This document shows, one piece after another, positions 20,346 through 31,939 of a stretch of DNA of 64,000 bases. Made by a program: the position numbers and the translations under genes. The stretch covers positions 496,001-560,000 of the forward strand of contig NADL03000633.1 in assembly GCA_002205965.3 (NCBI GenBank), given 5' to 3'. The DNA is from Kappaphycus alvarezii (lineage: Eukaryota > Rhodophyta > Florideophyceae > Gigartinales > Solieriaceae). The notes beneath the pieces were generated by a model. That model did no database searches. It saw nothing but the letters and a program-made list of their open reading frames with translations, and was not told the DNA's origin. Position 1 is the first letter of the stretch; every line of letters starts with the position of its first letter.

Positions 20346-23228
20346 TTGATTACAAGTACAGAGGACTCCCAACCTTTCCATTACTCGCAGTAAACCACCC
20401 CTTTACCCCATTCACCCATTCCAGTAAAACCATTTTCCCCTTTACCCCCCATACAGTACGTGGTGGTAAATCTTTATTGGTTGTACAATGTCGCAGAGAA
20501 GCGTGCGGAGGGTATTCATAAATTAACTACGGATGCGGGCGGCGGGTAGAAACCTGTCGCGCCTGCATTATTTGGAGACTAAATGCAAAACGGGTAACGA
20601 AGTCGCGGAGCTCCTGTTGAGGGGAGGAACCGCGACGGGAAGCAGCGAAGGAAGCAAGGCGGGGGAAAAAACCCTTGCCGTCGTCGCCGAAGGCGCCATA
20701 GATATCAATCCCGACGGGGGAGAGGAGGATATCGTTTTGGTTGCGGTAAGTGCCGTAATGACGATGTTTCTCGCGCTCTGCGAGTGTTGCGGCAGCGCCT
20801 GCGGTAACCGTACTTGGCGAAATGTGGCGGCGTGCGGAGGGGTGGGCAAGAGTAACTTCAACGGCGATATCGGCACTGTAAAGCCCGCATGCAGCGGGTA
20901 CGTAAATGTCCATTCGTAGCGCGGGGGACTCCGAATGCCCAGATGGGTTGGGAACCTGGTAGAGGAGCGGATGTTCGACGAGGGCGACGATCCCAACTTC
21001 CTTGCAGTAGCGGGCAAGAACGTTGCGGAGGATGTGATGACGACGAGTCATTCCGTCTTCGTATTTGCAGGTCAACGCGTGTTGACCACTTGGATCTAAG
21101 ACGGGTGCGATGTCGGCCGAGCGGCGGGAGCAGACCGGACAGCGAGTAGATCCAGGGAATAACGCGATGCCGAGATGTCGAGCCAGAGCGACTTTCCACG
21201 TAGAAGAGGACATGTACGTACCGCGGTGGGGGTGAGGAAGCGAAGAGAAAACAGACAAGGCGGAAGACGTGCGCACGGAGAGGAGCTGCGCTCGGTCGTA
21301 GGCTGCCGCGGACGTGAACAACCTATCGGACTTCGATAGCATGAGTTCGGTTGTGATCGCAGACTGGAGCCTTTCGCCGGGGACCGGCGATGAACAAAGC
21401 TCGAAAAGAGCCGTAGCTGTAAGCGACGAAGACAGCTGCGGGTAGCGGGAGGATAAGAGCGAGATGGCGGACCGAGGGATCTCTTCCAAGAGCCGGTCCT
21501 GGTAAAGAGTGAGCAGGTCGGAGATAAGTGCAGAAGAATCAATTAGAGATGCTGCGTAAGCAGCCTCGGTAATGTCTGAAGTTTGCAGGAGACCTAGACC
21601 GCCCATGGAGAAGGGGAGAGAGGCTTGGAGCCAGGATCGCTCTGGACAGGGCAGCTGCAATTGGTGGAACGCTTCCCTCTGCTTCTGATCGAAGCTAGCG
21701 GCGAGTACCGCAGATTGAGTGGAGGGAAGCGTACGTAGCAAGTGCATGACCTTGGAGGAGTTCGCGCAGAAGCGGTGTAAGTGGAAAGCCAATTGAGCAT
21801 CATCCAAGTCTCGAAGGGATTGAAAGATGCGGTCAACTGCGTTTTGGCGACCTGCGAAAAATTGGGAAACGAAAGGGTCCGAGCCAATCGTGGATCCCAG
21901 CACGATGAAACCAGGGGGGGTTGAAAAGGGGCAAGGAACTGCCAAAGGGGAGTGGGAAGAGGAGAAGCGGTAAACTTGGGTCTTGGCAAGGTTGAGCTGG
22001 AACCCTAGTGGACCTCCTTCAAGCTGGATGAAACGGATGGCAGCGGCGGCTTGGGACCGAGGAAGAACAATGTTACCGTCATCTGCGTACCAAGCGTTCA
22101 GAGCAGGTGAGAAGTCCTCCTGTAACGATAGCAAGAGAGGATAGAGAGCTAGGGCAAAGAGCAAGGGACCGAGGGGATCACCTTGCTGGGTGCCCTCTGA
22201 ACTACGGACATAGTAGGGTCCGAAAGCAAGCTCTGTAGGAGCATCGTAACAAGAGTGTACCCACCCTGCGGGGCCTGGGGCATGTGTCTGTACGGCTTCC
22301 AGAATGCGCTGGCGGGAGATGCAATTGATAGCGTTGCGAGCATCGATCTGGACCAAGACGTGATCGTGGAACTCGAATCTCTGGGAAAGACGACGCACAG
22401 AATGAATTATTGCATCGGTGCCGTTCTTGACGCCTACCCCGACCTGATGGGCAGAAGGTAGGAGCGGATGGCGGGGGTGGCTTTGTGTGCCGCGAGCCTG
22501 GAAATTAGGCGTCAGTAGAGAAGCCCAACCGCGATCGGACGGATTCCCCGTTTGGCTTCGGCAGTACAACAGAATGAAAATTATTGCAAAAAAGCAGTAT
22601 GGGGCAACACCGGGGGCTTTTATTGTCAAGGATCAATGGTATAGTATTTCGGGGATGAGCTAAAGATTACGCAGACGAGGCGTAATTTGCGTAGCGACTA
22701 GAACATGGGTGGTTCATTTGCTTGCTGGCTGATACCTAGCCAACTTATACGAGGACTGAAGGATAATTCAATATACAATACTAAAACTTTTTGTGCAGCA
22801 CAATTGCAGATTTGCAACTCTAAATGGGTTCCAGCCAATCCATACAGCTCAATAAAGACATCCCCCTTTTTTCCCCAATTCAGTCTTGGTAAAAGTTTTC
22901 GATGTTTTTCCTTGTCGTGCGGTTCAGTACTGCGTTTTAATGTCCTGCAATAGCGGATAAAGTGCTCAAACAGTACCTATCTGGAAAAATTATGAGGTGG
23001 TTGAACGTTTATTGAAGAAGGGAGCCCGAACAAGGGACCGACGTTTGCCATAGCATTGGGGGTACTACTGGTCACCCTCTTGGATGTTGCGGGCCACAAT
23101 CGACCACATCTTTCAAATATTATAGCGCCCCGCATTCCCTTCTGTCTGCATCCTACAATCCAAAGGGGGTAAAGGGGTGGTTACTGCGAGTAATGGAAAT
23201 GTTAAGAGTCCTCTGTACTTGTAATCGA
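20346..23228. repeat. 75-base inverted pair flanking the RT ORF
   Basis: 20,346-20,420 and 23,156-23,228 are inverted copies sharing GGTAAAGGGGTGG and GAGTCCTCTGTACTTGTAAT. They bracket the RT ORF and about 0.5 kb of sequence upstream of it. Confidence 0.75.
20527..22629 (-). CDS. Non-LTR reverse transcriptase with restriction-like endonuclease
   Basis: An open 700-codon frame. The RT palm shows HQVGVGVKNG (61-70), VQIDARNAIN (motif A, ~93-102), SSEGTQQGDPLGPLLFAL (motif B, ~143-160), AWYADD (motif C, 179-184) and GFQLNLAKT (motif D). The C-terminal part has a zinc finger CPVC...HALTC (~497-521), RRHH, and a PD-(D/E)XK-like nuclease with MDIYVP and SADIAVEVTL (~573-594), then VGIDIYGAFGDDG and FAASRR. 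This is the RT plus restriction-like endonuclease plan of R2/R4-type elements, which nick the target and copy RNA at the site. RT fingers are missing: the first 50 residues read from a segment that is noncoding in the 12.7 kb relative, so the ORF is 5'-incomplete. An AATAAA lies at about 20,472-20,480 on the minus strand. It is the longest open frame in the window. Confidence 0.9.
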   Translation of the reverse strand: MTIKAPGVAPYCFFAIIFILLYCRSQTGNPSDRGWASLLTPNFQARGTQSHPRHPLLPSAHQVGVGVKNGTDAIIHSVRRLSQRFEFHDHVLVQIDARNAINCISRQRILEAVQTHAPGPAGWVHSCYDAPTELAFGPYYVRSSEGTQQGDPLGPLLFALALYPLLLSLQEDFSPALNAWYADDGNIVLPRSQAAAAIRFIQLEGGPLGFQLNLAKTQVYRFSSSHSPLAVPCPFSTPPGFIVLGSTIGSDPFVSQFFAGRQNAVDRIFQSLRDLDDAQLAFHLHRFCANSSKVMHLLRTLPSTQSAVLAASFDQKQREAFHQLQLPCPERSWLQASLPFSMGGLGLLQTSDITEAAYAASLIDSSALISDLLTLYQDRLLEEIPRSAISLLSSRYPQLSSSLTATALFELCSSPVPGERLQSAITTELMLSKSDRLFTSAAAYDRAQLLSVRTSSALSVFSSLPHPHRGTYMSSSTWKVALARHLGIALFPGSTRCPVCSRRSADIAPVLDPSGQHALTCKYEDGMTRRHHILRNVLARYCKEVGIVALVEHPLLYQVPNPSGHSESPALRMDIYVPAACGLYSADIAVEVTLAHPSARRHISPSTVTAGAAATLAEREKHRHYGTYRNQNDILLSPVGIDIYGAFGDDGKGFFPRLASFAASRRGSSPQQELRDFVTRFAFSLQIMQARQVSTRRPHP

Positions 23229-24035
23229 ACCATTGGCAGGACCTATAATGCAAGTGCTTGATCGTGTGTAGGTGATAAGCATTTCCAAAAAGGTGGCCAA
23301 CTGTCCTTTCCCAGTCGCAATTCAACTGCTCTGAGTTTTTTTCAAACGGAAATAACGGGAGCTATTTTCGGTGCGATACCAATCACCACGTCTCGTCCTT
23401 CGAGATATTCAATCTCCGCATGCACTGGCCCTGCTGGGAATGCGTGACCATTGCGAACCCCGTGAGTGAAAATGTCGCAAGTAGGCACCTGTAGGATCTA
23501 AAATACTGCTGCTACCCAAACATCATTGTGTTTTACTGTACAGTATGCGGGTAAAAGTATGAATAGTTTAATATTTGGAAGAAATCTTCATTTGTTTTAC
23601 CTTGTTGTAGAGAGGTACTGTCGGAGTGTCATTCCCAAACGGAATACGATCAGTTGTCGCTCGCTGCACTTTGGGGCACAGCAGGAACGTGCAGCTGAGC
23701 CACGGATACTGTATGCATACGTTCATTTTGCCTCGAAAGGTGTGCAGTACAGTACAGTTCTGTGCAATATTGTACAACCCATAAAGATTTACCACCACAG
23801 TACAGTACAGTACGTGTTTCATGGTGTGAGGAGCTACTGTAGGACATATGTACACTCTCACCCACTCACCTCTCAATCCCTAATGGAACATGTGGCCTCA
23901 CTTCAAGAAATGACATTCCTACTTTCCACATTGTTTCGACCATCGGTACATGTATTTAATATGACATTCAGATTTGCAACTCCAAATGGGTTCCAGCCAA
24001 TCCATACATCTCAATAAAGACACCCCCCTTTTTCC
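22809..24035 (+). repeat. Direct repeat pair of about 65 bases
   Basis: 22,809-22,875 and 23,969-24,035 share GGGTTCCAGCCAATCCATAC and CTCAATAAAGACA. The distance is 1.16 kb. They could be the edges or tails of two insertions of one element. Confidence 0.75.
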
Positions 24036-24540
24036 CCCTTCCCAAATAATAAAGTACCCAAAATTTCCCCCTCAAAGGCACCATAACGTGACTTTGAGCT
24101 GGCCCTGCAAGGAAGGTCATGTACTGTAGTGTTACCCATCAGCGACGACTTATCCCGCACAACGCATTAGCCGCGTGGATATAACCGACCACATCTTCCA
24201 TGCATTAAAATAACCCAAAAATTTCTCCCATGACGTGACGAAGAATGATCCGCTATATTGCATGGATTTCAGAAAGTTTTTGGTTGCCCTTGTAGAAATC
24301 CGCAGTATTCCATGAATAAGATGTATCCAGTTTGATCGCTGAACCTAAGCTTTGCTCTCTTCATGTGTTGATACACTCAGCCCTTGTTTATCGAGTGTGC
24401 ATATATTTGTGCATTACTGGCCTGCCTTGAGCCGGCTCTTTCGGGAAAGTTACCACTACTGGTCACCCTATGGGATATTCCGGGCCACGGCTGACCATAT
24501 CAAATATTAAATCCCCCACATTTACCCCCTGTAGATACAG
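23040..24540 (+). repeat. Three family B non-LTR 3' tails
   Basis: Tails lie at about 23,040-23,150, 24,092-24,240 and 24,417-24,540. They share TTACCCAT...GACGACTTATCCC, GACCACATCTTCCAT and the run before TTTCCCCC with the tail behind the 25 kb family B copy. They are very short 5'-truncated inserts. Confidence 0.6.
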
Positions 24541-25030
24541 CACACGAGGAAAAAATTTTATGTGTCTACTGTGAAAACCCTAACGCGTATGATACTGCAC
24601 ACAGAGTCCCGCAGTGAACACAGCTCACCACCTGAAACCAATGAAACTAATCGCGTGAGGTAGGGGAATATAAATTGACACATACTAGGCACCGCAGTGG
24701 TCATATTGCAACTATTGCTGTAATTGAATGGGTTAACAGTTGCTAATATTCCCATTCTGGCGATTACTGTGACTCCACTGGAATCTTGTGACTTCCAGTC
24801 GGGATTAATACCGATGGAGTGTTCAGAGTGAGCCTAGCCAGGTCTTTCCGTCTCCCTGTTTCCGCCGAAGCAAATTACTTCCTTCACCTCACCTGAGCTA
24901 CTTTTGATCTGCAGGATCTCGTTATTCGTTTCTCGTTCTGTCTCCTTGGGGTGCAAGCCCGCCAAGTGAGTACCCATTGATTAACTGAGTAGTGTCTTAT
25001 GTATGATATGGTTGGGATCTGGCCAAAGGG

Positions 25031-25560
25031 GTGCACCACCATAGACAGCAAGTATCCCCATGCGAGTACTGCAGCAGGAAGATCTCAGTGTTTAACTCTT
25101 TGAAAATGTATTCGATCTACCCTGAAGTTTTTCGGACAACCACAAATGCCTCAAAAAGGAATACCAACGCAATAATGGGGGCAGGTTTGGTGTACTGTCA
25201 CTTTAGAACAGGGAGGCTTGTGCCTATCCCAATATCCACCCTTGGAGGCTGGCACCCAGACGCGTACGCAGTGCTAACCGATGTCGCGCGGAACGTGGCC
25301 GTTCGAGCGATGGAGACTTATGGGATGGTAAGAGCGGTGCTTACCCAAAGGCACACTGCTGCGGCCGTCATGTCAAACGCGGCATGCCTGCTCGCCTGCA
25401 TTGAGCCGGCCCTGTAAGGAAGGTCATGTACTGTAGTGTTACCCATTAGCGACGACTTATCCCGCATAACGCATTAGCCGCGTGGATATAACCGACCACA
25501 TCTTCCATACATTAAAATAACCCAGAAATTTCCCCCTCTAGAACAGCGGCACGTACTGCC
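25031..25560 (+). mobile_element. Family B non-LTR 3' end with open frame
   Basis: An open frame of 128 codons ends at 25,417. Its last 65 residues, PIPISTLGGWHPDAYAVLTD through QRHTAAAVMSNAACLLA, are the best preserved family B C-terminus in the window. It matches frames at 12.3, 35.4 and 50.9 kb. This segment lies after the endonuclease in RT-endonuclease non-LTR elements. The tail runs to about 25,555. A C-terminus alone has no activity. Confidence 0.65.
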
Positions 25561-26060
25561 GCACTTTACAGTGCTTGTGTATGCATCTCCCGGCTGACTG
25601 CCCATCTATCAAAAGTTTCGGATTCAGGATGACGAATGATTCCAAAGAGAGTATATCGAAGAGCTTAGCACAAAGAACTTCGGCCAAAGAACTTCGAACT
25701 TCGAACAACTAAGATCATGTATTGGAAAGCTGTAATACGGTGGAACGTAGGACCGAGATCAGTAGAAGAGCGAACAGGGGCCAATCTTTCAGAAGGCATC
25801 CCAGATTTTGAGCAGAGTCTACGGCTTGTATACATAGCGATAAGCACGAAAGCCGCAAAATTCAAAGGTGACTAGACTACCCAGATAAGAGAGTGACTTA
25901 TCCTCATTGTGCAATCTAGTTGGGTATCACTTGACTGAACCACGTAGCCGAGACGACTTGGCAAAACCATCCAGCCAAAGTGAGATCTCAAAGCGGGCAA
26001 TCAGTTGGCAACTGATTTTTCCATATCATCTCCCTCTTTTCGCTGTCTACGCGACAAAAC
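25561..26060. other. No gene recognised
   Basis: Short frames only. It ends at the AAAAC target duplication of the copia element (26,056-26,060). Confidence 0.5.
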
Positions 26061-26350
26061 TGCCAATCTTTACACTGTGATGCCCAGGGGCACACTACAT
26101 CTCGGACGCAGTGTCTCACACTTTTGCATGTCAAATATCTACGAGCTCAGCCACTCCTCGCCGTTGGAGTCGACGGGTAATGAATAAATATTTCTACGTC
26201 TGATTCCGCAGAATCCGTAGCTCCGCTCACGCCAAAGCGTCAGCCCTTCTTGCCAACAAAATTTATTCACCTCTCCTCTCATCCTTTCCTCCACTTCCGA
26301 TTACTTGCTGCTGGCGGATAAGGCAGTTGATAGAGGCGGGTAAAATGACA
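26061..26350 (+). repeat. 5' LTR of the copia element
   Basis: 290 bases, TGCCAATC...AATGACA. The 3' LTR has an extra 23-base block near its end that this copy lacks. Confidence 0.85.
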
Positions 26351-26799
26351 ATCCGTATTCGTTTCCCGCTATCTATTGAGCAGATCGTACTACAAGATTA
26401 TGATACCCTCTCTTTTCTTCTTGTCAAGATTGCTGTCGCTTTTGGGAAGACTTACACAACCGAGAGTTCGCTTTAGCGAAGAATAGCTGAAGGATCGAAC
26501 ACAAGTGGAACAAAAAAAGGAACATAGTTTGGGGTATTTTCTGTTGTCAGAACGTGGTACCACTGAACTTCGTGTTCAAACGACTTAATTAGTCTAACTT
26601 GGGTAACACTAGCAATAGGTAAATACGTAGCTAGCAGCAGAAGGTAGCTAGATACGGGAGATAGATAAAGGGAATTAACCTAAAAGGTGAATATGCAATT
26701 CAGAGACCTAGCAATTCAGATAACCAAAAGAGAATGCATGGTCATGCACGCTAACTTGGAGCACTGCTGATCTAAGATCGCAGATCAAAATTCATTGCT

Positions 26800-28670
26800 T
26801 TTTGGTGGCTGAAAATGCCGCCGCTTTCCTGTAACCAGTTCAAGCAGAATGGTGATCAAATATTGAGGACAGTATCGATATCTTCTTTGAATGATGATAT
26901 TCCAGTCAATATCTCGAAGGCAGCAAAGGATACGTTGCAGTATATTTCCACTTCGGATTAGCCATCCGGTTTGGCGTCTGAATCAGCTGTGGCCCACCCA
27001 GATACTGATTATATTGCAGAGTATATAGCCGAGCTTCTTCCAGGTCCGCAGAGTATCTTCGCTGGGGAATATTTTGCTATTCTGCTTTTCCAATCAAGGT
27101 CTTGTTTAAGGTTGCCGAACTCTGTGGAATAGAGGCGATTCTCGTTGAGTTTATCGACATTGTTAGGATTTATGATTACGACAAGAACCTGTGTTCACAC
27201 CAATATATGGCTTTGCAATCTCGATAATTGTACTACTACGTTCACAAAGGCTGTGATGAATAAGTTTAAGGAACATTTTGGTTCCAGTAATTGTTTCCAA
27301 ACCGGCTCAGAAAAGGTCCAAAATAACGGTAGTGACCGTGTCATTCACCATCCAGCTGAAGCTGCTCAAGCCTCCACGGAAATTTACGGTCTACCTCGGC
27401 GCCCTTTTGGCATTTCTCCCGCTGTTGGAGCGACTTAATACGTGGCGGAAACCTCTGGGGATCAGATTGACAATCGTAACCTTGATTACAACGATAACGT
27501 AAGGGACGCGTGCCCTAGTCAGAATCCAACGTATGTTAATGGTCGTCATCCGAGTGGGCCAGATGACTCCTAGGAGGTGAATTTCGGGCAACAGATGCTC
27601 AAAGATAACAAGTTCAATGGATAAATTTCACAGGACATCAATGAAACAATGAAACCTCTCAGATGTACGGCATTTGTGCTCGTCAGTAGAAACTCCCCCC
27701 CTCCCAGAAGGCTACCTTTTTCGTTCACATCCTAGATGGTGCAGCTCGCCGATTTTTCTTAGAAAACTGTAACAGTACTATGAGTTACGTCGAAATGGTT
27801 AAGGTAATAACTGGAGAGTATCTGAGCAATGCTAGACAGATTTAAGCCAAGGGTCCCTCGAGACACTTTGTCTCAAGTCCTTAATGCGTTAAAATGCAGA
27901 TAAGAGATGTGTCCGATCGGCTCACGAAGCTGGTGGAACATGTCAACGAACTAACTCCGCAGTGCCCTCCAGAATTCCGTACAGACTCCCATAAGATTGA
28001 TTTTCTGCGAAAAGCAGTAACCGAGTTTTAGGAATGGTCGAGCATTCCCATCCAGGGTATCACATCCAAAAACTACTCATTAAACAAGTTCCTGACTACG
28101 TTGCACGAGTCTATACATAACCGACGCCAGTTATAGCAGCTAGCGGGCGATAGCCAAGGTTTTGAAACGGGCGTAGCACAGATGAATGACTCATCAGAAG
28201 TAGCGCTCTTATTATGAGGTACGGCTGTAAGCCTCTTCACACTCGACGTGAATATTGTGGTTCATTTAAGCGAAGGGGTTCAGATAATCGTAAAGGCAGA
28301 CGTTAGTCTAAGGCATTGGAAGAGGCAAGAAGGCGCAACGAGTGTGTTAAGTGTGGAAGCCCATGGAATCCGAAGCTTCGTTGCACAAGAGAAGATCTGG
28401 CTGCCCTCACTTGCCACTGTCTGGAGAGGGGTGATTATTCTGTACAAATTCTTGCTAACATTGTTATGGATCAAAAAGCGAGGCTAGTGACCACAGTTCT
28501 ACTGACACAGATGAGAGTGACTAGCAGCCCAATGAACTTGACGAGTTTGACGCGCATTTTACTGAAATCGATACAGGAGAAGATCAGGATGCACTCGAAT
28601 CAGCCGACCGTTTTATTTGCCTCACGCAGCTTTCATCCAAGATGGCCCCTACTGCGAAATAAGTAGGCAG
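26800..28670 (+). pseudogene. Copia Gag with zinc knuckle
   Basis: A frame-broken reading. The C-terminal part is clear: CKPLHTRREYCGSFKRRG then ARRRNECVKCGSPWNPKLRC around 28,220-28,390. This is a CX2C-type nucleic-acid binding knuckle preceded by a basic stretch. Gag forms the particle that packages element RNA. There are many stops upstream, so it is inactive. Confidence 0.6.
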
Positions 28671-28789
28671 TCTGTGAAGGATTTTCATCCTGGCGGCGGG
28701 GTGATGCAGTAAGACGTCAAACCCTTTTTGCGCGCCCACATCGCCCAAAGAATCGGAGCTAAAGACCCAAATGGAAGCAATGGAGAGAT

Positions 28790-29130
28790 ATGCGGATGAT
28801 TTATGTGCTCGTTGGAAGTTTGAAGACTGAATCGCACAACGGAAAACCATTGGGTATGCTCAGCGACACCGGAGCGCCATCTTTTGTGGTTGGTCGCAAA
28901 GAACTTAGCAGGATATGCAGTATTATTGGAACCCACCGGAAGATTATTCTGCCTTTTCGAAATCGATTTTGCTTGCTGACTCTACGTATAAGTTACTGGG
29001 CAAAATAGTTCTCCCTAATGATGCATCCTTGGCGTTCCGAGAATCACGGTAATTCTAGACATTGTCGAAGCAGATATTAAGACCTTGCTCGGATTGGACG
29101 CAATGGACAGGGAGTCTGTCACCCTGTGTA
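28790..29130 (+). pseudogene. Copia aspartic protease
   Basis: KTESHNGKPLGMLSDTGAPS then FVVGRKELSRI (28,820-28,910) shows the DTGA catalytic motif in an LSDTGAP context. After a frameshift, KLLGKIVLP and LDIVEADIKTLLGLDAMD follow, the usual second half. The enzyme would cut Gag-Pol. Frameshifts disable it. Confidence 0.7.
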
Positions 29131-29389
29131 CAGTTTCGAAAAGGCTCTTGAAAATGATCTCGCATGTCACTGATAATTTGAACACCGTCTACTTTTATGA
29201 GTGGTCAATTTTAGTGATCAGGTCCCGGATCTCTCATCTTCATGTTCCAATTTGAGTCTCTAAGGTCATTTATTCTACCCAATCACGGCTTTTTAAACTA
29301 CACTGGCAGTTTTTTCATCTCACGGCGGAAAAAATCTGCGATTTGATCAAAAGATCGCGCCCAGACGCCGCCTGAGACACTAAAGACGC

Positions 29390-30030
29390 TACAGGAGGTA
29401 TGAAAACGCTTTGATCCCTGCCAGCGTATTTAAGAATACCTCGATAAGAATCCGAGTTACTCTGGGAGCTGAGAACGTCAAGTTTAATGAGTGTAAAATC
29501 GTCTACATAATGTATATTGATAATGAACTGATTCTTCACATCACAGATGAGGGAAAAATGTTCAGCGCAGCAAGATTTCTGCAGTGCGTGACAACTGAAG
29601 ATATTTGGACAACTATCATTGAGTTTTGGGCATGTGTCTACACAGGACTTCCCAATAAGATCATGAATGATCAAGGTTCGCAATTTTGAGAGACTTTCCT
29701 TCACCTTACACGAGTACGCTATGTCTCCGTTGGCCAGACTGGACTAGAAGCTCATTCAAGTCTAGCTTAATTGGTAAGATACCATGAGCGGCTTCGAAGG
29801 ACGTTCCGCAAAATCAAAGCTTCAGAGCCAGATTTTAATAAAAACTCGCTTTTTCGTGAGCTGTCAATGCAAGGAAAGATACCCTGGGACCAGAGGGACT
29901 TGTCCCGTACGCGCTGGTGTTTGGCAAATTTCCGCAGGTATCATTTCCTCCAAAATCCCGCTCGAGCCGTCTTTCCCTCGCCAAATGAGCACAAACTTCT
30001 CATATAGATCGCAAAGAGATGGATAGTCAG
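29390..30030 (+). pseudogene. Copia integrase
   Basis: YIDNELILHITDEGKMFSAA, then TTEDIWTTIIEFWACVYTG and LPNKIMNDQGSQF give the first two catalytic Asp residues (HITDE and NDQGS) with the integrase core spacing. Next come TGLEAHSSL and YHERLRRTFRKIKASEPDF. It differs in motif detail from the 9 kb copia fragment, so the two elements are different lineages. Several frame changes make it inactive. Confidence 0.75.
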
Positions 30031-30459
30031 ATTGATCGCTTGAAACTACGACGCGCTCTACGTCATGCATTGCTGCCATCTTGCGACCGTAGTAATCAAT
30101 AAGGGGACAAAATACTTGTGTGGCGCCATGTGCAGATCACCATTCGTATTGGTGAATAGCTGGGCCCGTTAGGAGTTGAGGGAGTTATCTATGGACAAAA
30201 ATTGGTATTCTTTGGCGATCTACTGAATAATCCGGCCAGTTTTTTCATGGTTGCTCAAGCTAATCCGTACTACACCGCCGGAAATTTGTCACATGCGTTT
30301 ATGGTTGATCTGCTTAATGGTTTAGCCCAATTCAGATCACCATATGAATTGGAAATAATGTCAACTGAGATTATCGAAGAGTTTGACGAGCGGAAACATA
30401 GCCCAGACATGAAAGGAGCCAAGCGAAAGGAAAACCTTAGACTAATCGAACATGGGACT

Positions 30460-31870
30460 TTAAGGTGATTCCGAAGGAGTACATCCCTCCAGATGGTAAT
30501 GTGCTGCCCGGACGCTTTTTGTTGGCAATGAACTCGATCATCTATTTAAAGATAAAGAAAAAAGCCCAGTATGTCATCTGAGGACATCAAGATAAGCTTA
30601 GGGACCTCATTGTACATTCTTCGGCTGCTCTTCAACCAGAATATGTCCGATTCCTGCTTGCTTTACCCGCAGCTTTTGCTTGGGACGTTTTGACTGCAGA
30701 TATTACACAAGCCTACTTACAATCCGCCAAACCACTCGCCCGACAGGTATTTATCGATAAGCCGGCTCCCGAATTTGAGCCCGATCCAGAGCAGTGTCTT
30801 CAGCTACACCGCCCACGTTATGGTCTGTGCGATGCCAGTGATCTGTAGCATGCTACTTTAGATAAGCACCACCTTGAGGATCTTTGCATGACACCGTTGA
30901 AGACGGGCCATGCATTGTATTACCTCCTTGCAGACGGTATCCTGAAGGGACTAAGTGATAACCACGTTGAGGACTTGCTGCTATGTGGGGACGATGACTT
31001 CAGGTAAGTTTCGAAAACCAACTAGCGCTTTGAGATAAAAGATGAAATTCACCTCCCAACTGAGTTCTCAGGTTTTGTCCTCAGTCAAGATAACAATGGT
31101 GATTTCATTGTCAATCAGAATGCTTGTCTCAAGAAGCTGGAATGTCTACATCCAGACGCTACCTTCAATCATTTACGATCAATGCGCATGAAGCTTGCCT
31201 GGTTGTCCAACTCCCGCCCGGACTGACTTTTCGAGATACCGCAACTAGGACAAGTCTCTGAAAGTATGTTTGATCAACAGAAGAGGGATATCATCAGAAG
31301 GATAAACAGAGCCATCATGTACTCTATCGACCACAGAGGCCAACTTAAGATGCGAAAGCTGGACAAGGACTTAATGAAAATCGTCGGTTTTTCTGATTCT
31401 TCTTTTGCAAATAATGCGGACTTTTCATCACACTTAGGCTACATTGTATTTCTTGCAGATGAGAATGGAATACTGGCGCGGCCGTCCCCTTCAATTCGTA
31501 CAATTCATGGTGCATCACGAGGTCCGCTATGTCCGGCGAAGTCATCAGTTTTAGTGATATGTTTGATGTAACCGTGTCGCTTTCGGAGGAACTCGCAACA
31601 GTTTTAGGGAAAAATGTCCCAGAAAAATTGCTCACAGACAGCAAGAATTTATTCGATGTAACATTGAAGGGTTCGCGTATCTCAGAAAAGCGTACGATGT
31701 TAGACAACGCGGCTGCGAGAGAAGGTTTTAGGGACAGAGTGATTTCGGATATTGGTTTCGTCCGAAGTCTTAAAATATTGCTGACGGATTGACTAAGGTG
31801 ATGAGCCAAGCCATGTTGAGAAAAGCCATCGTCATCGGGGAACTGAATGTTGTACCTGACCAGTGGATAG
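30460..31870 (+). pseudogene. Copia reverse transcriptase and RNase H
   Basis: LPAAFAWDVLTADITQAYLQ (motif A), RQVFIDKPAPEF, LHRPRYGLCDAS, then HVEDLLLCGDDDF where most copia elements have YVDD, so a catalytic-site residue is altered. SGFVLSQDNNGDF, LRSMRMKLAWLSNSRPD and the RNase H stretches VGFSDSSFANNADFSSHLGY, LSEELATVL, LLTDSKNLFDV and LDNAAAREGF follow. The last open pieces end about 31,860. The amino acid pattern is well kept although the frame is broken. Confidence 0.85.
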
Positions 31871-31939
31871 AGAGGTCGGTAAGGTTACTTGATCGGTGCC
31901 ACTTTCTCACATTTTACTTGGCTCTACCATTTCCCTAAC

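Larger units (their letters stand above)
20212..24370 (-). repeat. Arm 2 of the inverted duplication, containing the RT ORF
   Basis: The mirrored counterpart of 11,318-13,210 (block pairs given there). It also contains the reverse transcriptase ORF, an internal inverted pair (20,346-20,420 versus 23,156-23,228) and a direct repeat of about 65 bases (22,809-22,875 and 23,969-24,035). It may be a longer non-LTR element with later insertions; exact ends are not clear. Confidence 0.65.

Noticed and set aside
20533-20919. Plus-strand ORF opposite the RT C-terminus
   Set aside because: No motif; the minus strand has clear RT and nuclease motifs over the same bases.
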